This document shows, piece by piece, positions 54,954 to 61,161 of a stretch of DNA of 64,000 nucleotides. How positions within the stretch are numbered: position 1 is the stretch's first letter; each line of letters starts with the position of its first letter. Position numbers and translations under genes: made by a program. Below the pieces are notes generated by a model. That model was not told where the DNA came from and made no database searches. It saw only the letters and a program-made list of their open reading frames with translations. The DNA comes from a virus. Location of the stretch: positions 1-64,000 of IMG/VR virus record IMGVR_UViG_3300042868_008532. The stretch is one strand, 5' to 3'.

Positions 54954-55106
54954 ATGAACCCAAGAAAAAAAGAAGAAGATAAAAAAGTAAAATTTGGAAT
55001 CTGTGTTGACCCGGTAATATACCAAAAAATGGAAGATGAGATGATTAACAAATCTCGCCTGATTGAAACACTATTGAAAGAACATTATGGAAAAAAAAGT
55101 TTGTAG
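54954..55106 (+). CDS. Small ribbon-helix-helix-like protein
   Basis: 50 residues. VKFGICVDPVIYQKMEDEM then KSRLIETLLKEHYG is a one-strand, two-helix pattern of MetJ/Arc-type ribbon-helix-helix proteins. It ends inside the HNH gene, overlapping by 20 nt in the +1 frame, so both are co-translated. A near copy in layout occurs at 58544-58696. It could repress the endonuclease. Confidence 0.6.
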   Translation: MNPRKKEEDKKVKFGICVDPVIYQKMEDEMINKSRLIETLLKEHYGKKSL

Positions 55107-55707
55107 TAAGTGTAAAGAAGAAAAAGAGGTTTGCGAGTTTGGGAAACGAAAAGATTCCAAAGATGGTCTGCGAAGTGAATGTAAAAGTTGTGCTAAAGAA
55201 TGGAGATTAAAGAATCGAGAACATTTATTAAAATATAATAAAAATTGGAAAAATTCTAATTCAGAACACGTTTATCATTATCATAAAAAATATAAAGAAG
55301 AAAATGATGAAGAATTAAAGAAATATCAAAAAGAATGGTATCTACAAAATAAAAATATTCTTAATGAAAAAATAAAACTAAAAAAATTAACAAACCCAAT
55401 ATTTTTAGTTTCGTGTTCAGTTAGAAAAAGAATGTCCGAGTATATTAAAAAAAATAATATATTGAAAAAAAATAAAACTTTTAAAGTTGTTGGATTGAAC
55501 CCTATTGAATTATCTCATTACTTGGAAACTCAATTTACAGAAGGAATGTCTTGGAATAACTATGGAAAGTATGGGTGGCATATTGACCATATAATTCCGT
55601 TATCTTCAGCAAAAAATGAAAATGAACTTTATAAGTTATGTCATTATACTAATCTCCAACCACTATGGGCAGAAGACAATCTAAAAAAATCAAATAAACT
55701 ATTATAA
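55087..55707 (+). CDS. HNH homing endonuclease
   Basis: 206 residues. The N-terminus has a CxxC...CxxC zinc region (CSKCKEEK ... CKSCAKEW); the C-terminus has WHIDHIIPLSSAKNENEL and NLQPLWAEDNLKKSNK, the HNH signature. It belongs to a cassette with an RHH-like protein and flanks the RNA locus on its left side. Confidence 0.8.
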   Translation: MEKKVCSKCKEEKEVCEFGKRKDSKDGLRSECKSCAKEWRLKNREHLLKYNKNWKNSNSEHVYHYHKKYKEENDEELKKYQKEWYLQNKNILNEKIKLKKLTNPIFLVSCSVRKRMSEYIKKNNILKKNKTFKVVGLNPIELSHYLETQFTEGMSWNNYGKYGWHIDHIIPLSSAKNENELYKLCHYTNLQPLWAEDNLKKSNKLL

Positions 55708-55712
55708 ACAAA

Positions 55713-55745
55713 AAAAGGTGTCACAAATTAATGTAACACCTTTTT
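55713..55745. terminator. Bidirectional terminator between HNH gene and the large ncRNA
   Basis: AAAAAGGTGTCACA / TGTAACACCTTTTT stem with one mismatch and A/T runs on both sides. It would stop the HNH transcript and the minus-strand RNA. Confidence 0.75.
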
Positions 55746-56628
55746 GGCTTAATACGATGAGAATACTCGTCTTATTGAGAATCTTCGGAAGGATTATTGT
55801 TTCCCTTCTTTTCCACCATCTTTTGAATGGTAATCCTCATTGCCGATTGGTTAGACCAATCACTCCTTAAGATATCATTTACTCTCTCATTATTCAACTC
55901 TCTTTAACCTTGCGAGCTAACTCCGGATTCGACTCCGTAGAGGTTTTTGGCGAGAATACATTCAGACTTGCGGTCATCCTGTGCAACGAACAGCTCGTTA
56001 CTATGTAGGCAACTTGTCAATGATACCTGACAGACACTTTTGCTTTTTTCTGTTTAGTTTTTCACCATATTGAAAATAGTTATTGTGTTGTGGATGTGTC
56101 CAAGTAGAGGTCTGTCTTAGGCTTCATCATCTTTTGGACGAAGAAATACCAACCTACTCGGTAGAGCGTCCCCACTCTCATATTTTAAGAATTCTTCGAA
56201 TCAAAATCTTGGTAGATGTTTGATAAGGATAATGACAGCACCACCTGTTACTTATCTTGTCTTTCGACTTTAAGATTTCTCTCATATTGGAACCCGTAAT
56301 AATTAAGTTGGATAACCTAACTTCTTACTTGATTCCTATCACTTATTCCTATTGGAGTTCCCCCCTCAACCGAAAGACCCACATCTCCCGGTCACCTAAC
56401 CACTTTCTCTAAAGCGTTGCCCTCAATACTGAAGGTCAGATGGTATGTGACTTGTATACTCGAGTCCCATTTCTGAGACCGCAAACCTGTTAACACAACA
56501 GATTCACTTTAGCCCGGTTTCCCGGTTTATTTAAGGATGATATACCACCCATTATCGTTTTTTACTCCACCGAAGTGGGTAAAGGATAATCTAAAATTTC
56601 TAAGAACGTCTTGAGGTTTCCCTCATTT
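55714..56628 (-). ncRNA. Large structured non-coding RNA (about 0.9 kb)
   Basis: No plausible ORF in either strand over about 0.9 kb. On the minus strand it follows a TTG-N19-TACCTTTG promoter and ends in a terminator. Folding marks favour this strand: a CCAC-UUCG-GUGG hairpin (56567-56578) and a CCGG-GAAA-CCGG hairpin (56514-56525). Other stems include a 14-bp hairpin with one mismatch at 55748-55779, GATTGGT/ACCAATC at 55845-55861 and an 11-bp bulged stem at 56222-56255. A T-arm-like then D-arm-like stretch occurs near 55910-55945. Its size, phage setting and tRNA-like neighbours recall GOLLD and ROOL RNAs; identity is not established. Confidence 0.7.
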
Positions 56629-56634
56629 GTTTTA

Positions 56635-56664
56635 CAAAGGTAAGTGATTTTTTTCATTTGTCAA
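56635..56664 (-). promoter_or_regulatory. Bacteroidota-type promoter of the large ncRNA
   Basis: On the minus strand TTGAC (TTG at 56664-56662), 19-nt spacer, TACCTTTG (56642-56635). Close to consensus. Confidence 0.75.
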
Positions 56665-56698
56665 ACACTTTTGTAATTTTTTTTTATTTTTTTTTAAT

Positions 56699-57062
56699 CT
56701 GTGATAAGACCTTAAGATTTACTCATTCGTAGGTCACCCATTCTGTACTACCTAAAACTCGCCTTTAACATCCGTTCTACCCAAACCATCGTTTATTTCT
56801 TGTTAACCTCACGGTTATCTTTGAGTACCTCCTCAACTGTAATCTGATAGGGACTCCATATTGCTCGTCATTTCTGACTCCCTATGGGGTTCTGCTGTAA
56901 TAGGTCTATCTGCTATCTTATCACAGAATAAAATTTGTAAACCCTTGAGAAGGAATCTGTGGGCGTGTATAGGATTACTTGTCTACCTTCTATCCATCCG
57001 GGTCTCTCACCCGACGAAACTTTACTACAAATAAATTCGTAGTTCCATCCCCCACCAAATTA
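56699..57062 (-). ncRNA. Second structured RNA region
   Basis: No ORF. An 11-bp perfect helix CTGTGATAAGA (56699-56709) with TCTTATCACAG (56916-56926) closes a 228-nt domain. Inside are GTCA-GAAA-TGAC (56867-56878) and AACC-GTGA-GGTT (56805-56816), GNRA-type on the minus strand only. Upstream (toward 57062) a CTACGAA/TTTGTAG hairpin (57025-57042) and a CGGGT/ACCCG hairpin occur. It probably belongs to the transcript that starts near 57280 and carries two tRNA-like elements. Confidence 0.6.
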
Positions 57063-57075
57063 TGGTTTACTTTTG

Positions 57076-57165
57076 TGGTATCAGATGGGCTCGAACCACC
57101 GGCACAGAGTCTTTCGTTACTCCTGCTCTACCAAAGGAGATAAATCTCCACTGAGCTATAATACC
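57076..57165 (-). tRNA. tRNA-like element with extra D-loop hairpin
   Basis: Acceptor GGTATTA/TGATACC with A73, D-stem GCTC/GAGC and T-arm GGTGG-TTCGAGC-CCATC are canonical. The D-loop carries an inserted GGAGA-TTTA-TCTCC hairpin between AGT and TTTGGTA. The anticodon position forms GGAGT-AA-C-GAAA-G-ACTCT, a GNRA-capped stem without U33, so no anticodon can be named. CCA not encoded. Confidence 0.55.
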
Positions 57166-57175
57166 ATATATTTTA

Positions 57176-57249
57176 GTGGACGTATGCTCTACCATCTGAG
57201 CTACGGGGTTAAGACCGGAGGGATTTGAATCCTCGACACAACGTCCACC
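57176..57249 (-). other. tRNA-like element with permuted arm order
   Basis: On the minus strand the T-arm (GAGGA-TTCAAAT-CCCTC) comes first, then a CGG/CCG hairpin in the acceptor position, then the D-arm (TAGCTCAGATGGTAGAGC). The ends pair as GTGGACGT with ACGTCCAC, which corresponds to an extended anticodon stem. Spacing follows tRNA numbering (5-nt variable region, 14 nt for the two acceptor strands). The acceptor hairpin has only 3 bp, so aminoacylation as a normal tRNA is unlikely. Confidence 0.5.
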
Positions 57250-57286
57250 TATTTTTTCAATAATTTTAAGAACTTTATTTCTTCTA

Positions 57287-57317
57287 CAAAGATAATACTT
57301 TTATTTTAATATATCAA
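57287..57317 (-). promoter_or_regulatory. Bacteroidota-type promoter of the permuted tRNA-like transcript
   Basis: On the minus strand TTG (57317-57315), 20-nt spacer, TATCTTTG (57294-57287). Predicted start near 57280. Confidence 0.65.
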
Positions 57318-57318
57318 A

Positions 57319-57477
57319 TTATTTTAAAAATAATTCTAACAATTTTGTAATACCTAAACCAAAACACATTCCGGCAACAAAATAACTGAATGCGGGATTT
57401 CTACCTTTTTCTTTTTGAATTTTTGCACCGTATAGATTTATAACCGTCAATCCGAATTGTATTAATACTATTTCCAT
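57319..57477 (-). CDS. Small membrane protein
   Basis: 52 residues: MEIVLIQFGLTVINLYGAKI, a basic loop (QKEKGRN), then a second hydrophobic helix FVAGMCFGLGITKLLELFL. Two-helix membrane protein with its own host-type promoter. Its last codons overlap the -33 region of the next promoter. Confidence 0.6.
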   Translation of the reverse strand: MEIVLIQFGLTVINLYGAKIQKEKGRNPAFSYFVAGMCFGLGITKLLELFLK

Positions 57478-57503
57478 AATTTGTTTCTTTTTTAATTAGA
57501 GTA

Positions 57504-57533
57504 CAAAGATAATACTATTTTTTAATCTACCAA
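57504..57533 (-). promoter_or_regulatory. Bacteroidota-type promoter
   Basis: On the minus strand TTG (57533-57531), 19-nt spacer, TATCTTTG (57511-57504), upstream of the small membrane protein; overlaps the 3' end of the 57522-57674 gene. Confidence 0.65.
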
Positions 57534-57674
57534 ATCTTTTTTTGAATTTTCATCAATTTTTTTTAATTCACTAATAAGTTGGTTACCGTACCACTCTAAC
57601 CATTCAATATGGGTAAACTTTGAATCCGGATTATCCGACATAAAGTTTTTGTATTGTGTTTCTAATGTTGCCAT
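57522..57674 (-). CDS. Small hypothetical protein
   Basis: 50 residues: MATLETQYKNFMSDNPDSKF ... WLEWYGNQLISELKKID. Looks like a short helical phage protein. It follows the last tRNA-like element by 15 nt and probably shares its transcript. Confidence 0.55.
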   Translation of the reverse strand: MATLETQYKNFMSDNPDSKFTHIEWLEWYGNQLISELKKIDENSKKDLVD

Positions 57675-57689
57675 ATAATTTAATTTTAG

Positions 57690-57766
57690 TAGTCAGAACA
57701 GGATTCGAACCTGTGTGTCCACATAAGGGGTTTCCTTACCGTGCATCTCCAATGTGCTACCTGACT
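57690..57766 (-). tRNA. tRNA-like element
   Basis: Acceptor AGTCAGG/TCTGACT with A73, T-arm ACAGG-TTCGAAT-CCTGT, D-loop with TTGGA but a 3-bp D-stem. The anticodon position GTAAG-GAAACCC-CTTAT lacks U33, so no decoding identity is assigned. A GTGGACAC variable hairpin follows. Its 3' half is almost identical to the two tRNA-like elements upstream. Confidence 0.5.
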
Positions 57767-58008
57767 AAATTGTGAATCAAAAAATTTCAGCCTTAGCTCA
57801 AAAATATCATCACACGATAAGACTTCTTTGTATGGTTCAGGTATCTAAACAACCTAGGTCATTCTGAATCTTCATATCATTAAAGCAATACCTTTTTTAA
57901 GGTTCAAATCCGAACTGTAACTCATTTATTCCTTAACTTACCTAAATAAGTCTCTATGTTTATTCATAGCCCCTGTAGATACTACAGGTAGTTGACATCG
58001 TCGATTTG
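57767..58008 (-). ncRNA. Structured spacer between tRNA-like elements
   Basis: No ORF over 242 nt. A perfect CCTGTAG-CTACAGG hairpin (57972-57988), a CTATG/CATAG hairpin and a GTTC/GAAC hairpin are visible. Likely part of the same minus-strand precursor that starts near 58432. Confidence 0.4.
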
Positions 58009-58153
58009 TAGTCAGGACAGGATTCGAACCTGTAAGGTATAACCACTAAAATCGTGGAGATGGAGGTCAATTCCTCTTTTACAATACCAACCTGTGAGCG
58101 TCTACCATCAGGAATTAGCTTTATCAGTGCTACCCTTGTTCCGCCACCTGACT
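58009..58153 (-). tRNA. Enlarged tRNA-like element with D-loop insertion and branched variable region
   Basis: 145 nt. Acceptor AGTCAGG/CCTGACT with A73 and T-arm ACAGG-TTCGAAT-CCTGT are perfect. The D-arm is tRNA-Leu-like (TGGCGGAAC ... TGGTAGACGC) but has about 30 nt inserted, with a TAGC/GCTA hairpin. Beyond it, GGTAT/ATACC closes a three-way junction with hairpins GAGG/CCTC and CCAC/GTGG. A possible loop GTTGGTA with TGG in the anticodon position has a poor stem, so identity is uncertain. Confidence 0.5.
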
Positions 58154-58158
58154 ATTTA

Positions 58159-58321
58159 AAAACTAATGGTGTGTTGTTACACCAAGATACGAGGTTCGTT
58201 ACCACCTACGTGTGACACCCAATAACGATTTCCCTGGATGTTGACTTTTTGTCCGTACACTCCCACAAGGGGACAACTCCTTAGAAGATGGATACTATCA
58301 ATCCCACTTCCCATTAGTTTT
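58159..58321 (-). ncRNA. Structured domain closed by 11-bp helix
   Basis: AAAACTAATGG (58159-58169) pairs perfectly with CCATTAGTTTT (58311-58321), enclosing about 140 nt with a TTGTCC/GGACAA stem and a GGTGT/ACACC hairpin. It fills exactly the space between two tRNA-like elements. No ORF. Confidence 0.55.
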
Positions 58322-58322
58322 G

Positions 58323-58424
58323 TAGTCAGGACAGGATTCGAACCTGTTCCGTCTTTGCCATAAAGAGTCGGCCTTACCGTTACTCAACCTTGGGGAGGTG
58401 ATACCAACCAATGGTCTCCTAACT
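58323..58424 (-). tRNA. tRNA-like element, class II layout
   Basis: 102 nt. Acceptor AGTTAGG/CCTGACT with A73, T-arm ACAGG-TTCGAAT-CCTGT, variable arm TCTTT-ATGGC-AAAGA. The anticodon position GAGT-AA-CGG-TAAGG-CCG-ACTC has two bulged A; if the last pair opens, the loop GTAAGGC would carry U33 and AAG (Leu), but the stem is irregular. D-arm is unusual. First element after the promoter at 58439-58468. Confidence 0.5.
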
Positions 58425-58438
58425 ATTTTATTATGGTA

Positions 58439-58468
58439 CAAAGATAATACTTTATTTTAATTTACCAA
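58439..58468 (-). promoter_or_regulatory. Bacteroidota-type promoter of the tRNA-like transcript
   Basis: On the minus strand TTG (58468-58466), 19-nt spacer, TATCTTTG (58446-58439). Predicted start about 58432, 8 nt before the first tRNA-like element. Confidence 0.7.
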
Positions 58469-58519
58469 ATTTATTTTATAAAAATCTGATAAAAATCCGT
58501 CTTTTAATATTTTTCCGGA

Positions 58520-58535
58520 TATTTATATATAAATA
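58520..58535 (+). promoter_or_regulatory. TATTTATA / TATAAATA late-type boxes
   Basis: TATTTATATATAAATA in front of the second RHH-HNH cassette, with the ATG at 58544. Confidence 0.45.
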
Positions 58536-58543
58536 ACATTATA

Positions 58544-58696
58544 ATGGGTAGACCTAAATTAAAAGAAGACGATAAAAAAGGTAAATTAGGTATAACAATA
58601 TCTAAAGAACTTATCAATAAAATAAACAAAATTACAAATAATAAATCATTATTTATTGAAGAATTAATTATTAAATATTTCAAGAATGGAGAATAA
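58544..58696 (+). CDS. Small ribbon-helix-helix-like protein
   Basis: 50 residues, the same length as the copy at 54954. MGRPKLKEDDKKGKLGITI then SKELINKINKI and KSLFIEELIIKYF fit a ribbon-helix-helix fold. It overlaps the HNH gene by 11 nt in the +1 frame. Confidence 0.6.
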   Translation: MGRPKLKEDDKKGKLGITISKELINKINKITNNKSLFIEELIIKYFKNGE

Positions 58697-59306
58697 AATA
58701 TGTTCTAAATGTAAAGTTGAAAAACTATTATGTGATTTTCATAATAATAAAAAAGAGAAGAGTGGTAAAAACTGTCAATGTAAAAGTTGTGTAAAACTTT
58801 GTTATAAATATATTAAAAAAATACCCATTATAAATTTAGAAGAATCTATTAAAAAAGAAAATTTAAGAAAATTAAAAAAAAGTGTGTATAATAAAAAGTA
58901 TCGTGAAGAAAATCGTGAAATATTAAAGAAGAAAAAAAATATTTATAAACAAATTAGGATAAATGAAAATCCTTTAGTTAAACTACGTTTTAGGATTTCC
59001 AATAACATAACTGTTTCGTTAAAACGAAATGGTGGTAAAAAATTAAGTAAAACTACTAATATTTTAGGGTGTTCTTTTGATGATTTTAAGAAACATATTG
59101 AATTATTATGGGAATCTTGGATGAGTTGGGAAAATTATGGTAACCCAAAAGATGGTATTTATCAACCAAATAAAACTTGGGATTTAGACCATATAACTCC
59201 ATCCTCAAAGGCAACATCTGAAGAAGAAATACTTAAATTAAATCATTATAGTAACTTTCAACCATTATGTTCTTATAATAACAGATTCATAAAAAAAGGT
59301 GACTAA
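58686..59306 (+). CDS. HNH homing endonuclease
   Basis: 206 residues, exactly the length of the protein at 55087-55707. CSKCKVEK and CKSCVKLC at the N-terminus, WDLDHITPSSKATSEEE and NFQPLCSYNNRFIKKGD at the C-terminus form zinc and HNH motifs; only moderately similar to the other copy, so the two cassettes are old paralogues or separate arrivals of one family. Flanks the RNA locus on the right. Confidence 0.8.
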   Translation: MENKICSKCKVEKLLCDFHNNKKEKSGKNCQCKSCVKLCYKYIKKIPIINLEESIKKENLRKLKKSVYNKKYREENREILKKKKNIYKQIRINENPLVKLRFRISNNITVSLKRNGGKKLSKTTNILGCSFDDFKKHIELLWESWMSWENYGNPKDGIYQPNKTWDLDHITPSSKATSEEEILKLNHYSNFQPLCSYNNRFIKKGD

Positions 59307-59318
59307 TGTCACCTTTTT
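59291..59318. terminator. Terminator after second HNH gene
   Basis: AAAAAAGGTGAC / GTCACCTTTTTT stem spanning the HNH stop codon. Confidence 0.75.
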
Positions 59319-59467
59319 TATAATTTTAACAAAAAACTATGTCAATCCACCAAAACTGTTAAAATCTCCTACTTACCTATATGGGCTCGGCCATCCCGTT
59401 GTCATATTGATTTACCTGAAACTTCTTTGGGTTGTTGATTGACCACTCCCACTTACTCAAGTAGTTT

Positions 59468-59722
59468 TTACATACTCATCATCCAACCCATTCGGTTTTG
59501 TTCTTGATACTGAGAATAAGTACATTTTCTCATTGTCTTATAATCCGGTCTCAACTTAACGTGAGTTGGGTATTTTTTTTCGTGTTCTTTGTGTTCTCTC
59601 ACCACTTTAGCGTAAGCCTCTCTTTTACTTGGTGCCCACACGTCATTAAATCCTCCACCTATCCAATTGAATAAATATAAATACTCCCCGTTAACACTTC
59701 TATATAATTTCTCTTTAGTCAT
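59468..59722 (-). CDS. Hypothetical protein
   Basis: 84 residues with WIGGGFNDVWAPSKREAYAK and a basic C-terminal half. No family recognised. The 160 nt between its stop and the HNH terminator carry no gene I can support, only a few G/C-rich short stems. Confidence 0.55.
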   Translation of the reverse strand: MTKEKLYRSVNGEYLYLFNWIGGGFNDVWAPSKREAYAKVVREHKEHEKKYPTHVKLRPDYKTMRKCTYSQYQEQNRMGWMMSM

Positions 59723-59725
59723 AAT

Positions 59726-59896
59726 TTATCCGTGATTTTCTTTATGTAGTAAGGTTCCAAAAGCATTTGAACCAATTGAAATTAGTAAATATCCAAACCA
59801 AATACCGTTTGTTTTAATAGTTAATCCAACAACCACAAATCCAATTATAACCAATAGACTTAATAAAGATAATGTGTGTTTTGATAATTTTGTCAT
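59726..59896 (-). CDS. Small membrane protein
   Basis: 56 residues: two hydrophobic helices (LLSLLVIIGFVVVGLTI; IWFGYLLISIGSNAFG) separated by a short loop. Lies 3 nt upstream of the previous gene's start and shares its promoter at 59920-59949. Confidence 0.6.
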   Translation of the reverse strand: MTKLSKHTLSLLSLLVIIGFVVVGLTIKTNGIWFGYLLISIGSNAFGTLLHKENHG

Positions 59897-59919
59897 AATA
59901 ATTAGTTTTAAATTCGGTA

Positions 59920-59949
59920 CAAAGATAATACTTATTTTTAATCCACCAA
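59920..59949 (-). promoter_or_regulatory. Bacteroidota-type promoter
   Basis: On the minus strand TTG (59949-59947), 19-nt spacer, TATCTTTG (59927-59920). Confidence 0.65.
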
Positions 59950-59950
59950 A

Positions 59951-60172
59951 TTATTTTTCATAAATTAAATCAGTTTTTTCACAACCATCTTTTAATTCAA
60001 GTAAACCATTTCTACATTGTCTTTTGATAATGTCTAAAATAACTGATAATTCGTCCGATTTTTTTCTATTTATTTTCCCCCAATCTAATGAACCCCATTT
60101 AAAAGTGGATTCTATCGTTTTTAGTTCTAAAATAAACTCCTTTTTTTCAGTATTAGTTTGCCAATTACTCAT
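59951..60172 (-). CDS. Hypothetical protein
   Basis: 73 residues, charged (KKEFILELKTIESTFKWGSLDW ...). Has its own host-type promoter upstream. Not recognised. Confidence 0.55.
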   Translation of the reverse strand: MSNWQTNTEKKEFILELKTIESTFKWGSLDWGKINRKKSDELSVILDIIKRQCRNGLLELKDGCEKTDLIYEK

Positions 60173-60196
60173 AATTTTATATTTTTAAATCCGGTA

Positions 60197-60226
60197 CAAA
60201 GATAAGCATTAAATCGACATCTCCAA
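60197..60226 (-). promoter_or_regulatory. Bacteroidota-type promoter
   Basis: On the minus strand TTG (60226-60224), 19-nt spacer, TATCTTTG (60204-60197), 24 nt before the start at 60172. Confidence 0.65.
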
Positions 60227-60360
60227 ATATTATTTTAATTTTTTTCAAAAAAATTTTTTACGATAACGATTACGTAAATTAATTTGGCATAAAACTTGAT
60301 ATTACGGATTTGTTAACCTATTTATTTAACGAAATTAAACATTATTTAAAACAAATTATT

Positions 60361-60525
60361 ATGAAAAAAGTATTTTTAGCCCTTGCAGTTATTGCAACGT
60401 TATCTTTAACATCTTGTAAACACGAAGTGAAACAAGACGAAGCAACTGAAGTTGTTGATGATTCAACACAAGTAGATTCCACATCAGTTGATACCACTCA
60501 AGTAGATACTACTCAAGTGAAGTAA
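60361..60525 (+). CDS. Small lipoprotein
   Basis: 54 residues from the ATG at 60361; the open frame extends to 60310 but the signal sequence starts here. MKKVFLALAVIATLSLTSC has a clear lipobox (LTSC); the mature part is acidic with repeated D-S/T-T-Q-V-D units. An exported phage lipoprotein could block superinfection or remodel the envelope. Confidence 0.6.
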   Translation: MKKVFLALAVIATLSLTSCKHEVKQDEATEVVDDSTQVDSTSVDTTQVDTTQVK

Positions 60526-60530
60526 AACAA

Positions 60531-60557
60531 AAAACCCCTCTTAACGGAGGGGTTATT
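60531..60557. terminator. Bidirectional terminator
   Basis: AACCCCTC / GAGGGGTT-type stem with TTAACG loop between convergent genes 60361 and 60558. Confidence 0.7.
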
Positions 60558-61160
60558 TTATTTAAGTAAGTTTCTAATTTTACCTATTTCTTTATTTACT
60601 CTATGTTCTTTTAATCCTAAAGCCGTCCCAAATGCTGCTCCGATTTGTGAGTTCATAATATCACTAGCAGTACTATCGGCATCACCACCAGGTGGGATTG
60701 TTGTTGTTGTTGTTGTTGAACCATCAGCCGCTGGAGCGATTTGTTCTTTATTTGAAACATGTACATGGTTATAATGGTCATCCATTTGCCATAAAACAGA
60801 TTTTGTATTACCACCTTCACTATTTCTTTTATATCCAAGTTGTTCTAACTGAATTACAAAACTATCAACATTTCTTTTGTTAGATGGGTCTTTAACGGCA
60901 ACACCATTAACTTTACTTATATCTACAGCACTTCCGGTTGAGTGTCTACTAACAGCTCCTGAATCTGTTGTTTCACTATGGTCAGACACCGCAGATGTTA
61001 TATTCACGTTAACATTAGCGTTTTTAGATGCGGTACAAATATCTTTTAATAATGCGTCGTTTACTAAATCTAATCCAATATCAGAATCCACGCTTATATA
61101 AGAACATCCTGATGAATTTAGTTTAATATTTGCTTCTAATAATTGTATTAATTTTTTCAT
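60558..61160 (-). CDS. M15-type peptidoglycan peptidase (endolysin candidate)
   Basis: 200 residues. SRHSTGSAVDIS gives the H-x6-D zinc pair and HYNHVHVS the HxH, as in M15 LD/DD-carboxypeptidases and phage endolysins. The N-terminus (MKKLIQLLEANIKLN) has an L-L-E/A site that may serve head or virion targeting, so the enzyme could act at entry rather than lysis. The Thr-rich linker and short tail follow. It overlaps no gene but is 1 nt from the next. Confidence 0.75.
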   Translation of the reverse strand: MKKLIQLLEANIKLNSSGCSYISVDSDIGLDLVNDALLKDICTASKNANVNVNITSAVSDHSETTDSGAVSRHSTGSAVDISKVNGVAVKDPSNKRNVDSFVIQLEQLGYKRNSEGGNTKSVLWQMDDHYNHVHVSNKEQIAPAADGSTTTTTTIPPGGDADSTASDIMNSQIGAAFGTALGLKEHRVNKEIGKIRNLLK

Positions 61161-61161
61161 A

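Noticed and set aside
55714-56628. Group I or group II intron
   Set aside because: No split host gene on either side, no conserved intron core seen by eye, and promoter plus terminator indicate a free transcript.
55714-57062. HEARO/omega-RNA of an IscB system, because HNH genes lie beside a structured RNA
   Set aside because: Both HNH proteins are 206 residues with only zinc and HNH motifs; no RuvC or bridge-helix region. The RNA is on the opposite strand with its own promoter.
57773-58008. Plus-strand tRNA because of a GGTTCAAATCC string near 57900
   Set aside because: Only two stem pairs can form around that loop on the plus strand, with no acceptor or D-arm in reach.
60279-60300. Sigma-54-like TGGCAT-N5-TTGAT site upstream of the lipoprotein
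   Set aside because: The -12 element lacks GC, the spacing match is loose, and no other such site was seen in the window.
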